A stretch of DNA of 64,000 bases from Fodinibius sp036381435. GTDB lineage: Bacteria; Bacteroidota; Rhodothermia; Balneolales; Balneolaceae. Position numbers and translations under genes: made by a program. The DNA lies in contig DASVCW010000038.1 of the NCBI GenBank assembly GCA_036381435.1, positions 62,001 through 126,000 of the forward strand, written 5' to 3'. The notes beneath the pieces were generated by a model. It made no database searches and was not told the origin of the DNA. It saw only the letters and a program-made list of their open reading frames with translations. Of the stretch, positions 17,962 to 26,697 are shown piece after piece. Each line of letters starts with the position of its first letter. Position 1 is the stretch's first letter.

Positions 17962-18621
17962 TCACAATTGATCGATAACCCGAAAACTCTCGGGACCTAA
18001 CTGAAAAAGTACGTCTAAAATGGAACAGTTTGGTTCAAAACCTTCAAAATGCTGGTGATATTTTGGATGATCAAAATTCGGTTCAACCCTTCTTTCGGCC
18101 TGTCGTTGGTAATGTCGGCTGTCATATTCCTGGAATAGAATATCAGCATCAAGGCGATCAGCCAGCAGATCAGGATTGGAAGTGTATTTAGGAGTTTCGC
18201 TGGCCAGCTCATAATGAATGTCCAAATCCATGAAACTCAGCAGCCGCTCTTGAATGAAGAGCACGAATTCCATTAGATAAGTGAAGTCAGGGGCAGATTC
18301 AAAATCCGCTTTGATCTCCGGTTCATAAAAATCAAAGTAAATGCTGTTTCGGTAGTTGTATTTCAGGGTACGAAGCAGGGGAGTGATCCAGTCATCAGAA
18401 TGATCAATTCGCACATCTTTGATCGCTTTTTTCCGGTCTTCAGTCCGCACGGGAACATTAATCCATTGTGTGCCTTCAGGAACCCGAATGTTTGCCCGGT
18501 GAACCCGGCTTTTTCGCGACCATTGTTCCACATCCTGCAGAATAATGCAATCACTTTGCAGCATCACCGCTAAATCGTATAAGTTGGGGGCGAATTGGGG
18601 GAACAGGAGACCTAATTTCAT
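17962..18621 (-). CDS. WbqC-like family protein
   Basis: A 219-residue protein. It opens KLGLLFPQFAPNLYDLAVML, then 'CIILQDVEQWSRKSRVHRAN', 'INVPVRTEDRKKAIKDVRID' and the C-terminal 'CSILDVLFQLGPESFRVIDQL'. These match WbqC-type proteins (PF08889), which are often found with polysaccharide or O-antigen genes and start with an FxPxYLPw-like motif. Their activity is not established. It stands alone here, and repeat clusters flank both sides. Confidence 0.75.
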   Translation of the reverse strand: MKLGLLFPQFAPNLYDLAVMLQSDCIILQDVEQWSRKSRVHRANIRVPEGTQWINVPVRTEDRKKAIKDVRIDHSDDWITPLLRTLKYNYRNSIYFDFYEPEIKADFESAPDFTYLMEFVLFIQERLLSFMDLDIHYELASETPKYTSNPDLLADRLDADILFQEYDSRHYQRQAERRVEPNFDHPKYHQHFEGFEPNCSILDVLFQLGPESFRVIDQL

Positions 18622-18717
18622 TTCATTCTTTTGTTATGCAATACGTAATACGTGAGGTGAGGAGTGCCAAAGTAAACATTTTTGTAAGGAATTGCTTTCT
18701 TAGGTCTTACTATAAAA

Positions 18718-18806
18718 CCTTTGTGAATCTTAGAGCTCCTTAGAGCAACTTAGTGTAACAGCTATTGCACTAAGAATCACAAAGGAAGTACAAAGGTACT
18801 CAAAGG
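18718..18806. repeat. 89-bp imperfect inverted repeat ('cctttgtg ... caaagg')
   Basis: CCTTTGTGAATCTTAGAG at the left and the complement of the right end (CCTTTGAGTACCTTTG...) share ends and an inner CTTAGTG/CACTAAG pair around a 12-nt centre. A second, outer pair of related ends lies at about 18639-18656 (AATACGTAATACGTGA) and 18958-18974 (complement TATGTAATGCGTGATT), giving a nested structure that fills the 414-bp gap before gltX. Confidence 0.5.
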
Positions 18807-19035
18807 AAAAACCAGTGGATGCAGAAAAATTATTATTAAGTATAGCAATTAGATCAGCGTTTGAAGTTACTTTAACCGGCCTGCAATGATGCCTTTACCT
18901 GGAATTAATTGAAAGGAATATTCTGGTGAAGCTGAAAAATTAATCCCACAGCTTCGAATCACGCATTACATATTAGCACAAAACTATTATAAGCTTTATT
19001 TTTAGGTTTATCGAAATTCAAAACCAAAACTTTTT

Positions 19036-20517
19036 ATGAAAGACGTACGTGTACGATTTGCTCCATCACCCACCGGATTACTGCACATTGGCGGACTCCG
19101 GACAGCATTATATAATTATTTATTCGCGAAAAGCCATGACGGGGTGTTTGTACTGCGCATCGAAGACACCGATCAGAGCCGTTATGTGGAAGGTGCTGAA
19201 AATGATATTATACAATCACTCAAATGGGCAGGAATGAATTATGATGAAGGCCCCAAAAAGCCCGGCGAATTTGGCCCTTACCGTCAGAGTGAGCGTAAAG
19301 GCATGTACGCAAAATATGCCGAGCAGCTGGTGGAGCAGGGCCATGCTTATTATGCATTCGACACACCCGAAGAACTCAATAAAATGCGTGAACGACTGAA
19401 AAAATCGGGCAATCCATCGCCGAAGTATGATGCCATCACCCGAATGTCAATGCAGAACAGCCTTACACTTCCTGCGGAGGAAGTGGAGCGAAAGCTGGAT
19501 GAGGGTGAGGACTATGTAGTTCGGCTGAAAGTGCCTCGTCGCGAAACAGTACGTTTTGAAGACGAAATCCGCGGTTTCGTTTCATTCGAAACCAAAGGGC
19601 TGGACGATCAGGTGCTGTTGAAATCTGATGGAATGCCCACTTATCATCTTGCAAATGTAGTTGATGACCATTTGATGGAGATTACCCATGTTATACGGGG
19701 TGAAGAATGGCTGAGCAGTGCTCCAAAGCATATTTTGATGTACCAGTATTTTGGATGGAATCCTCCGAAGATGGCCCACCTGCCACTCATCATGTCGCCC
19801 AGCGGTGGGAAGCTTTCCAAGCGTAAAGCTGAGAGTGAAGGCATTCCTATCAATACCAAAGATTATATTGAGCAAAAATTCGAGCCCGAAGCACTGGTGA
19901 ATTTCCTGGCTTATCTGGGATGGAGTCCGGGCGATGATACAGAAATTCATTCAATGAATGAACTGATTGAGCTGTTCTCCCTTGATCGAGTAAGCAAAGG
20001 TGGAGCAGTATTCGACTATAAAAAACTGACCTGGTATAACGAGCACTACCTGCGTGAAAAGTCAGCCGATGAGCTTTTTCCTCGTGTTCAGGCCATTGCC
20101 AAAGAACACGGCGTCAATCCTGATGAAAACTATATGAAACAGATTATTCCCTTGATGAAAGATCGCGTTACAAAGGTTGAAGATTTTGTCACCCAGGGAC
20201 GTTTTTTCTTTGAAGATCCCGAAGAGTACGAAGATCGGGCGTTGAAAAAGTGGAAAGACGGCAGTGCAGAGTTACTTCAGGCCTATGTGGATGAAATCGA
20301 AGGTCTGGATGAAGATAAGTTCAATGCGAAGGTGTTGAAGGACAAAATTAAAGAGGTGATCGAGGCCAATGATGTGGGTTTTGGAAAACTGATGATGCCG
20401 CTCAGGGTTGCCGTTTCCGGTATGGGTTATGGGCCTGATCTCACTCCAACTATCGAACTGCTGGGTAAGGAAACAACTACTCGCCGGATTAACAAGGCTA
20501 TTGAAAGACTGGGGTGA
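19036..20517 (+). CDS. gltX: glutamate--tRNA ligase
   Basis: A 493-residue class I aminoacyl-tRNA synthetase that charges tRNA-Glu in the cytoplasm. The HIGH motif is H17-IGG in 'SPTGLLHIGGLRTALYNYLF'; the KMSKS-type motif is KLSKR at 259-263 in 'SPSGGKLSKRKAESEG'. 'LRIEDTDQSR' and 'ALVNFLAYLGWSPGDDTE' are family hallmarks. Length and domain order are normal, including the C-terminal anticodon-binding helices. It is a single gene with a hairpin downstream. Confidence 0.98.
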   Translation: MKDVRVRFAPSPTGLLHIGGLRTALYNYLFAKSHDGVFVLRIEDTDQSRYVEGAENDIIQSLKWAGMNYDEGPKKPGEFGPYRQSERKGMYAKYAEQLVEQGHAYYAFDTPEELNKMRERLKKSGNPSPKYDAITRMSMQNSLTLPAEEVERKLDEGEDYVVRLKVPRRETVRFEDEIRGFVSFETKGLDDQVLLKSDGMPTYHLANVVDDHLMEITHVIRGEEWLSSAPKHILMYQYFGWNPPKMAHLPLIMSPSGGKLSKRKAESEGIPINTKDYIEQKFEPEALVNFLAYLGWSPGDDTEIHSMNELIELFSLDRVSKGGAVFDYKKLTWYNEHYLREKSADELFPRVQAIAKEHGVNPDENYMKQIIPLMKDRVTKVEDFVTQGRFFFEDPEEYEDRALKKWKDGSAELLQAYVDEIEGLDEDKFNAKVLKDKIKEVIEANDVGFGKLMMPLRVAVSGMGYGPDLTPTIELLGKETTTRRINKAIERLG

Positions 20518-20539
20518 TTTGCTTCTTGCTTTATTCTAA

Positions 20540-20570
20540 CCCTGACAGAGTTTTTGAAACCCTGTCGGGG
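20540..20570 (+). terminator. hairpin downstream of gltX (terminator-like or repeat)
   Basis: CCCTGACAG pairs with CTGTCGGGG over 9 bp around a 13-nt loop, 22 bp after the gltX stop. There is no T-tract, and the CCTGACAG core also occurs at 2886, so it may be a dispersed repeat and not a true intrinsic terminator. Confidence 0.4.
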
Positions 20571-20643
20571 CTTGTGCTAACTTGTCTTAACGGGTATTTA
20601 GAAGTAGTTTATTATTAGATTAGTAAATTAAAGGAGTTATGTT

Positions 20644-21048
20644 ATGAAGCGTGTGCCGATTTTTTTACTTCCAGTCATTTTCTTGACCATCACATCCTGT
20701 GATCTTTTCAATCAGAGCGCTTTTTTACAACCGCTGTCCGGTACCTGGAACTGGGAGCGCACCTATGGCGGATTTATAGGTGAAACTATCGATGCTGATT
20801 CTGTTGATTACACTCAAAAATTGATTATTAACGACGAGGGTGAAGCCTTTTTATATCGCAATGATGAGTTAAGGGTCGCTTATGCTATAAAATTTGAAAA
20901 ACCGGAATGGCATGAGCAGAAAACCTGGATTTTTTATCCCAAAAAGGATTCCTCGATCCAATCATATGTAAGCACTTTACAAAACGGAAAGCTGGTTTTG
21001 ATGAATGCTTGCACTGACTGCTACACTTTATACTTTAGCAAAAAGTAG
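20644..21048 (+). CDS. small lipoprotein, lipocalin-like
   Basis: A 134-residue protein with a lipoprotein signal ending ITSC (C19). The mature part starts 'LSGTWNWERTYGGF', the usual first strand of lipocalin-like proteins, and continues as alternating beta strands; two cysteines in 'NACTDCYTLYF' close the sequence. A strong Shine-Dalgarno (AAAGGAG) lies 8 nt upstream of the ATG, unusual among its neighbours. Envelope location is likely; ligand and role are unknown. Confidence 0.7.
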   Translation: MKRVPIFLLPVIFLTITSCDLFNQSAFLQPLSGTWNWERTYGGFIGETIDADSVDYTQKLIINDEGEAFLYRNDELRVAYAIKFEKPEWHEQKTWIFYPKKDSSIQSYVSTLQNGKLVLMNACTDCYTLYFSKK

Positions 21049-21088
21049 CTCGAAATTCATTTCGAGAAGTAGTAGTTGAAGAAGCAGC

Positions 21089-21871
21089 CTATCGAGATGA
21101 ATCTCGATCTACTTCAAATTCAAACCGGCTTGCTTCATCAATTTCTAGTGTCCCCGCCTTAAATCGTCGCTCTTCAAAAACTACTTTTCCATTTTTGTCA
21201 ATCAATAAAATGGTTGAACAGCGCGTGCCATAGCGACCACTTTTTATAAAAATAGGTGATACAACTTTTTCCAGTTCTTTCGGGATACCTGTGTCGGGTA
21301 AATCAGTCTCTGAAGCTTGCCGTTCATTCGCAAGCAGTTCAAAAAGAGCTTGTTCTGAAATAGATTCATTCCGTACTGCTTTTTCGAGGGATTTTTTTGC
21401 GGTTACTACTTTCGGCCAGGGAGTATCGAGCAGATGGTTACTGAGTCCGTACAGCCCCGGCTCCAGCTGCCGGATTTTCTTCTGCTGATTGGAGTAGTAA
21501 CCCAGTTGGTTTACCGTTCCTGCCAAAAGATTAAATCCTAAATATTGGTCAGCTTTTCCATCAACTTCTTTGAGATAAGTATTTGAATCTACAGGGTGTT
21601 TCAGATAATCAAGCACGAGATGTCCGCGGCTGGGTGGATTTTCTTTTTGAAGCCGCGAATCACGAAAGTTGGTTATGGCTGAGAAAGCTCCCTCTTTGGT
21701 AACGCCCATCCACGTACCGCCGGCTTTCAAGTCTTTACCAGCTAATACCTCTGGAAAATCATCCCAGAATTGAGCAGCCCGGGTGGGACGACTGTAACTT
21801 TCATCCCGGTTGGCGGCAATAATCAGATCATAAGCCGGATGTTGCTTATAAGAAAAGACAAGAAGACACAT
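21089..21871 (-). CDS. NRDE family protein (TANGO2-like)
   Basis: The frame is open to 21904, but the ATG at 21871 gives MCLLVFSYKQHP, the conserved NRDE-family start in which Cys2 is probably an N-terminal nucleophile; the resulting protein has 260 residues. 'LIIAANRDESYSRPT' holds the NRDE motif at about 21-24, with 'GGTWMGVTKEGAFSAITNFR' and 'YGTRCSTILLIDKNG' later. These match the TANGO2/NRDE fold. Function in bacteria is unclear. The last codons (DRDSSR, stop) are encoded by an 18-bp palindrome that also occurs elsewhere in the window, so the native C-terminus has probably been replaced. Confidence 0.85.
   Translation of the reverse strand: MCLLVFSYKQHPAYDLIIAANRDESYSRPTRAAQFWDDFPEVLAGKDLKAGGTWMGVTKEGAFSAITNFRDSRLQKENPPSRGHLVLDYLKHPVDSNTYLKEVDGKADQYLGFNLLAGTVNQLGYYSNQQKKIRQLEPGLYGLSNHLLDTPWPKVVTAKKSLEKAVRNESISEQALFELLANERQASETDLPDTGIPKELEKVVSPIFIKSGRYGTRCSTILLIDKNGKVVFEERRFKAGTLEIDEASRFEFEVDRDSSR
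21091..21108. repeat. 18-bp palindrome inside the 3' end of the NRDE gene
   Basis: ATCGAGATGAATCTCGAT is a near-perfect palindrome whose reverse strand supplies the last NRDE codons. A sister palindrome CTCGAAATTCATTTCGAG lies just beyond (21049-21066), and the core recurs at 12715-12736. Confidence 0.5.
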
Positions 21872-21904
21872 AGTAAGCTTATTTAACGCTTTGAACAGAA
21901 TCAC

Positions 21905-22232
21905 TATTTAGTGACAGAGTAAACAATTTAGGGTTTCTTAACGAAAGGAGTAGCTGAATTATTAGTTTAACGTGAGCTCGAGATAAGATTTTAAGCTCTT
22001 GATGTCATTTGACCGAATGGCTGCGATTTTCGGCCCGAAGTGGAGAAATCTCATCCGCTTCAAAATGAGATTAATTAAAATGGAAGAAGTTGCCGGTTCA
22101 TAACACATGAGATCCCTTATCGAAAAATCGGGACTCCGGATGACTTTAAGTTTTGGGCGATTATAAAAAAGATCCCCTTACTAGGGAATGGGCCTACAGC
22201 AGAAGGGGAACGTAAAGAGCGACAAGTCTAGC
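21905..22232. other. 328-bp gap without a gene
   Basis: No convincing ORF. A stretch near 22030-22065 (GCCCGAAGTGGAGAAATCTC) resembles the dispersed 'gagatttctccacttcg' repeat found between genes in many Bacteroidota. Nothing else is recognisable. Confidence 0.4.
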
Positions 22233-23135
22233 TCATTCTTTTTCAGGTTCATCTAAAGGTATGGCATATTTTTCAGCTTCGATTTTTCTTCCCTTATGTT
22301 TGGTATAAACGCACGTAAATTCTGCTCCGAACAAAAGAATTATACCACTGTAGGTTGTCCAGAGCATAATTAAAATGATACTTCCCGCTGCTCCATAAAT
22401 AGAGCCGGGATCACTGTAACCGAAATACAACCCCAGCAGGAACTTCGCGATTACGAAAAGAATAGACGTAATAAAAGCTCCAATCCAGACATCTCCCCAT
22501 CTTATTTTTGCATCCGGTAAAATTTTAAAGATAGCCGCGAAGAGCAAGGTAATCACTCCCAGCGAAATGACGATATCTACCAATTTTAATAGCTCGTCAA
22601 TCAAGCCGAAAAAGTTTATGCTTAGCCAGTTACTAAATGAGCTGATAAGTGATGAAATGATTAAGGAAACGAGCAGCAAAAAACCGATGGCGAGAATCAT
22701 TCCAAACGAAATCAGGCGCTCGCGCAGAAAGTTCAGGATCATACGATCAGGGGAGGGCTGAACTTTCCATATTCTGTTTAAGTCTTGCTGCACCTGGTAA
22801 AAAACTCCGGTAGCTCCAAAAATAAGGGTTGCGATACTGATAATAGACGACCATGTAAGGCCTCCTCCCGTGTAAGCATTGGCAATAATTCCTTCAATTT
22901 GTTGTGCTTCTTCGGTGCCGATAACATCTGCGATTTGGGCAGACACCTGATTTGTCAGCGCTTCTGTCCCATAAAAATAACCAGCCAGATTGATAACAAT
23001 AACAAAAAGTCCCGGAAGGGAAAAGATCGTATAATAAGAAATTACAGCGCTGCTCCGGAAAGGATCACGATTATACCAAGCGGAAAAGCTTTCTTTAAGT
23101 AATGTGCCACCCCCTTTCATGGAATGTATATTCAT
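22233..23135 (-). CDS. YihY/BrkB family inner-membrane protein
   Basis: A 300-residue protein with six hydrophobic helices. 'LLKESFSAWYNRDPFRSSAV' followed by 'ISYYTIFSLPGLFVIVINLA' is the YihY opening; 'GATGVFYQVQQDLNRIWKV' and 'GSIILIMLWTTYSGIILLFG' near the C-terminus are family signatures. It is the fold once mis-named ribonuclease BN; transport is often suggested but unproven. A second ATG (23120) is a possible start. It stands alone, upstream of and divergent from the first SusC gene. Confidence 0.9.
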   Translation of the reverse strand: MNIHSMKGGGTLLKESFSAWYNRDPFRSSAVISYYTIFSLPGLFVIVINLAGYFYGTEALTNQVSAQIADVIGTEEAQQIEGIIANAYTGGGLTWSSIISIATLIFGATGVFYQVQQDLNRIWKVQPSPDRMILNFLRERLISFGMILAIGFLLLVSLIISSLISSFSNWLSINFFGLIDELLKLVDIVISLGVITLLFAAIFKILPDAKIRWGDVWIGAFITSILFVIAKFLLGLYFGYSDPGSIYGAAGSIILIMLWTTYSGIILLFGAEFTCVYTKHKGRKIEAEKYAIPLDEPEKE

Positions 23136-23455
23136 TCTGTCAATCTAATTTTCTATAAATAATCAGAATTCTAATTTGAAAGTTCAAAAATATGGTTGGC
23201 TTAAAACAGCTTTATTCAGTATAAAAGATGTTAAAATTTATTTACTTTTTTTAACAAATTAAATTTTCAAATCTTAATCATTGTTCCATGACCGCACATT
23301 TAAAAATGCTTTAATTTCAACTATTTAAGCTAAAAAAATGAAACGTATGATTTTATAAAAAGAGACTATCTATAGTGGTAATAAGGGCAAACTATCAACT
23401 TATTTTACAATTCTTATAATAAAATTATTATTGTTTTTTTGATTGAATTCCATTC

Positions 23456-23485
23456 TTGCATCAGAGTATTTGTTAGTTATATTCG
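23456..23485 (+). promoter_or_regulatory. putative Bacteroidota-type promoter of SusC gene 1
   Basis: TTG at 23456 and TATATTCG at 23478-23485 fit the TTTG (-33) / TAnnTTTG (-7) pattern with 22 bp between starts. The second SusC gene has TTG and TATATTGG at 23-bp spacing in the same relative position, and a GCTTAGACA motif starts about 41 bp beyond the -7 box in both. The leader is about 140 nt long. Confidence 0.4.
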
Positions 23486-23632
23486 CACTCGAAGACATGT
23501 GATAAATACTTAAAGAAAGCTTAGACATTTTTTCTACAGCACTTCAAAAACTGCACTCTTAGGTGTATAGAAAAACGCCTCATCCAATCATTGAATGGGG
23601 TTAACAAATCATAATCAAAAAGGATAAACAAT

Positions 23633-26600
23633 ATGTTTAAAAAGTTACTATCTACTGTGCTTTTTATGGCCTTTTTTGTGCCGGCAGCAGCCTTAGCGCA
23701 AACAGGATCTATAGAAGGTACGGTTACCGATGCAGAAACGGGCGAAACCGTTCCCGGTGCGAACGTTTTTTTAGTGGAAATTAATCGTGGGGCTGCTACC
23801 AATGCAGAAGGGTATTACGAAATTTCCAATGTAGAGCCCGGAACGTATACGCTCCGTGTTACTTTTGTGGGTTATCAAACCTATAGTAACCAAGTCACTA
23901 TTGAAGCGGGTGAAACCATTCAGCATGATGTTCAATTGCAAATGGGGGCACAGCTTGATGAGGTAATTGTCACCGGCTTTGGAGAAGAAAGCAGGATTGA
24001 ATATACCGGTTCCGCTTCTTCAGTTAATGTAAGTAATGAAATTGAAAATGTACCTGTGGTAAATGTAGGTTCTGCTTTGCAGGGTTCTGTTACCGGACTA
24101 AATATAACAGCCGGTTCCGGGACACCCGGTTCTCCGGTTGAATTTAATATTCGAGGTGTAAGTTCCATTAACGCCGGCGGAGAACCCCTTGTTGTGTTGG
24201 ATGGTATTCCTATTGTCACAGATAGCCCCCAGTATGGTCTCAGTTCTGATCAGGGAGTTTTAGCATCCATACCTCCCCAAAATATAGCAAGTATAACGGT
24301 ACTTAAAGGGCCAGTGGCTACAGCACAATATGGAGCAGAAGGAGCAAATGGAGTTGTCGTGATTACAACCAAGAAGGGAACTGCAGGTGAAACCCAATAC
24401 TCCGTGAGCTACAAACAAGGAATTGTTGGAAGAGCGGTACCATACCCGGAAATGGTAAGTGCTTTTGAATATGCGGAGCTTTACAAAGAAGGGGTCATAA
24501 ATGCTGCAAAAGTAAATGGTGAACCGGCGCCGGATCCATCAGATATAGCCGTTCCCTTCGCCTGGAATGGACAAACCAATACCAATTGGAGAAATCTCAT
24601 GACCAGAGACAATCCAATGACAAGATCTCTTCAAATTTCTGCCAGCGGCGGTACTCAACAAGCCACCTATTTTGGGTCTTTTGACTATCAAGATTCAGAA
24701 AGTGTTGTTATTGGCAGTGATTATAAGCGCTTTGCAGGTACCTTTAATTTTGGCTATGAGTTTAGTGAGAATATAGATATTAGTAATCAATTTTTAGGTT
24801 CCTTTTCTCAATTGTCCGGTATCCGTGAGGGAGCGGCTTATTTTGCCAACCCAACGGCGGCCCCGCTTTTTTTGCTGCCAACTACTCCGGCCCGCAATGC
24901 AGATGGATCTATTTATATCGGCCCTAAACTCACCCAATATAATCCATTATGGGTTGAAGAGAATGATATCAGCAGGACCAGGAATTATCGTCTGATCAAT
25001 AGCACCAAACTTAATGTTGACCTGCTTGATAACCTAGCCTTTCACAGTGAGGCCGGTTTCGATTATTCTGTTTTAACAGAAAAAACATATGGAAATCCTG
25101 TTCATGGCTGGGCCGCTGATCTTGGTGGTTTTGCGCGCAGTGTGAGCAATTCAGTCTTTCAGGCTACACTACAAAATGGTTTTAGCTATAATTATACTAT
25201 AAACGAAAATAACTCCCTTGATGCACGGCTTGTTAATACCTTAAAATTTTATAACGAGAGTCAATTAATTGCCTCTGGAATAGGTTTTGCAAGTACGGGT
25301 TTAACTAATCTTGCATCGGCGGCAACACCGCTTTATTCCTATTATGGTGTTGAGGATGGTTCCCTTGTATCTTTCTTAGGTAAAGTGCATTACAGTTACA
25401 AAGATAAGATATTTTTAGATGGAACCATTCGACGTGAAGGAAATTCGCGTTTTGCTGAAGGGCATCGCTGGGGAACTTTTTATGGTTTAGGAGCCGGCTG
25501 GTTAGTTTCAGCTGAAGATTTTCTCAGTGATAGTGATGTGGTTAACCTGTTAAAAATAAGAGCTTCTTACGGGGTAAGTGGTAACAACGCCATAGGGCGT
25601 AATGAATATCAATCATTCCTCGGCTTTCAGGATGCTTATGCTCAGCAGGGAGCTATTTATCCGGATCAGCTGGGTAATCCTCTGCTTACATGGGAAAAAA
25701 AGCGATCCATGGAAGTTGGTGTTCAATTTGGCTTATATAACAACAGAATCGATGGTGAAGTCACTGTTTTCCGTGCCAACACTTACGACTTGCTCTACAA
25801 TGTGCCTCTCTCAAGAACAACTGGTTTCAACGAGCAGTTAACAAATATAGGGGAACTGGAAGCAAAAGGAATAGAAGTAGGTTTAAATTCCGATATTGTA
25901 CGAACAGATGACTTTGTGATGACTTTAAGAGGTAATTTTACCTATGTGACAAACGAAGTTACTCAATTACCGACTGACGCTACCGGTACAGAGCTAACTG
26001 TTTTAGACAGGATGCGATATGTGGCAGAAGGACATCCGGTAAGAGAATGGTATATGAGAACCTGGGCTGGTGTTGATCCCCAAACCGGATTACCCCTTTG
26101 GGAGGTTAATGACGGGGACGATACACCTGGTGAACTAACCTCTGTTTATTCTGAAGCAAATCCTGAGTACCAAGGTGCCACCGCTATTCCTACTCATTAC
26201 GGAAGTGTTGGATTGAACGTAAACTATAAAGGATTTTATGCCGGGGCCAGCTTATTCGGTTCATTCGGAAATAAAGTCTATTACGGATACGCTGAATACC
26301 AATATTCCGATGGTGAATATATTTATCCTTCTATGGCGGTACAACTGGATCGCTGGCAAGCACCGGGTGATATAACCGATACCCCAAGAGTCATAGACGG
26401 AGGTAACAATAATTCAAACGGTAATTCATCCCGCTTTTTGTATGATGCGTCTTATTTAAGGCTGCAGGTAGTACGTATAGGATATAAACTGCCGGCCAGT
26501 TTGCTTAGCGAATTAAATATCGGAGTACGCGGAGTGAATATATTTTTAACCGGTCGTAATTTGTGGACTCATAGGTTTGATGATGACTTGATATGGGGGC

Positions 26601-26683
26601 CACAAGTTGATGACACAGGTTTTATAGATGTGAATAATCAGGCTCAAAAAGCTTTTACAGCCGGTATTAATATTAAATTTTAA
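23633..26683 (+). CDS. SusC/RagA family TonB-linked outer-membrane channel 1
   Basis: A 1016-residue outer-membrane transporter. A signal peptide ends at AALAQ (about 22). Residues 24-105 are a carboxypeptidase-regulatory-like domain ('GTVTDAETGETVPGANVFLV'). The plug begins near 'LDEVIVTGFGEE' and includes 'FNIRGVSSINAGGEPLVVLD' and 'LKGPVATAQYGAEGANGVVV', the SusC form of the plug end. The remainder is a 22-strand barrel ending in 'AGINIKF' with terminal Phe. It would import an oligomeric nutrient with the SusD partner 14 bp downstream. Its first 160 bases are almost identical to those of the SusC gene at 28679, while the rest is clearly different. Confidence 0.95.
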   Translation: MFKKLLSTVLFMAFFVPAAALAQTGSIEGTVTDAETGETVPGANVFLVEINRGAATNAEGYYEISNVEPGTYTLRVTFVGYQTYSNQVTIEAGETIQHDVQLQMGAQLDEVIVTGFGEESRIEYTGSASSVNVSNEIENVPVVNVGSALQGSVTGLNITAGSGTPGSPVEFNIRGVSSINAGGEPLVVLDGIPIVTDSPQYGLSSDQGVLASIPPQNIASITVLKGPVATAQYGAEGANGVVVITTKKGTAGETQYSVSYKQGIVGRAVPYPEMVSAFEYAELYKEGVINAAKVNGEPAPDPSDIAVPFAWNGQTNTNWRNLMTRDNPMTRSLQISASGGTQQATYFGSFDYQDSESVVIGSDYKRFAGTFNFGYEFSENIDISNQFLGSFSQLSGIREGAAYFANPTAAPLFLLPTTPARNADGSIYIGPKLTQYNPLWVEENDISRTRNYRLINSTKLNVDLLDNLAFHSEAGFDYSVLTEKTYGNPVHGWAADLGGFARSVSNSVFQATLQNGFSYNYTINENNSLDARLVNTLKFYNESQLIASGIGFASTGLTNLASAATPLYSYYGVEDGSLVSFLGKVHYSYKDKIFLDGTIRREGNSRFAEGHRWGTFYGLGAGWLVSAEDFLSDSDVVNLLKIRASYGVSGNNAIGRNEYQSFLGFQDAYAQQGAIYPDQLGNPLLTWEKKRSMEVGVQFGLYNNRIDGEVTVFRANTYDLLYNVPLSRTTGFNEQLTNIGELEAKGIEVGLNSDIVRTDDFVMTLRGNFTYVTNEVTQLPTDATGTELTVLDRMRYVAEGHPVREWYMRTWAGVDPQTGLPLWEVNDGDDTPGELTSVYSEANPEYQGATAIPTHYGSVGLNVNYKGFYAGASLFGSFGNKVYYGYAEYQYSDGEYIYPSMAVQLDRWQAPGDITDTPRVIDGGNNNSNGNSSRFLYDASYLRLQVVRIGYKLPASLLSELNIGVRGVNIFLTGRNLWTHRFDDDLIWGPQVDDTGFIDVNNQAQKAFTAGINIKF

Positions 26684-26697
26684 AAATGTGTTTAACG

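Noticed and set aside
17768..17965. 65-codon minus-strand ORF
   Set aside because: It lies wholly inside the repeat cluster and its product has no family features; an artefact of the repeats.
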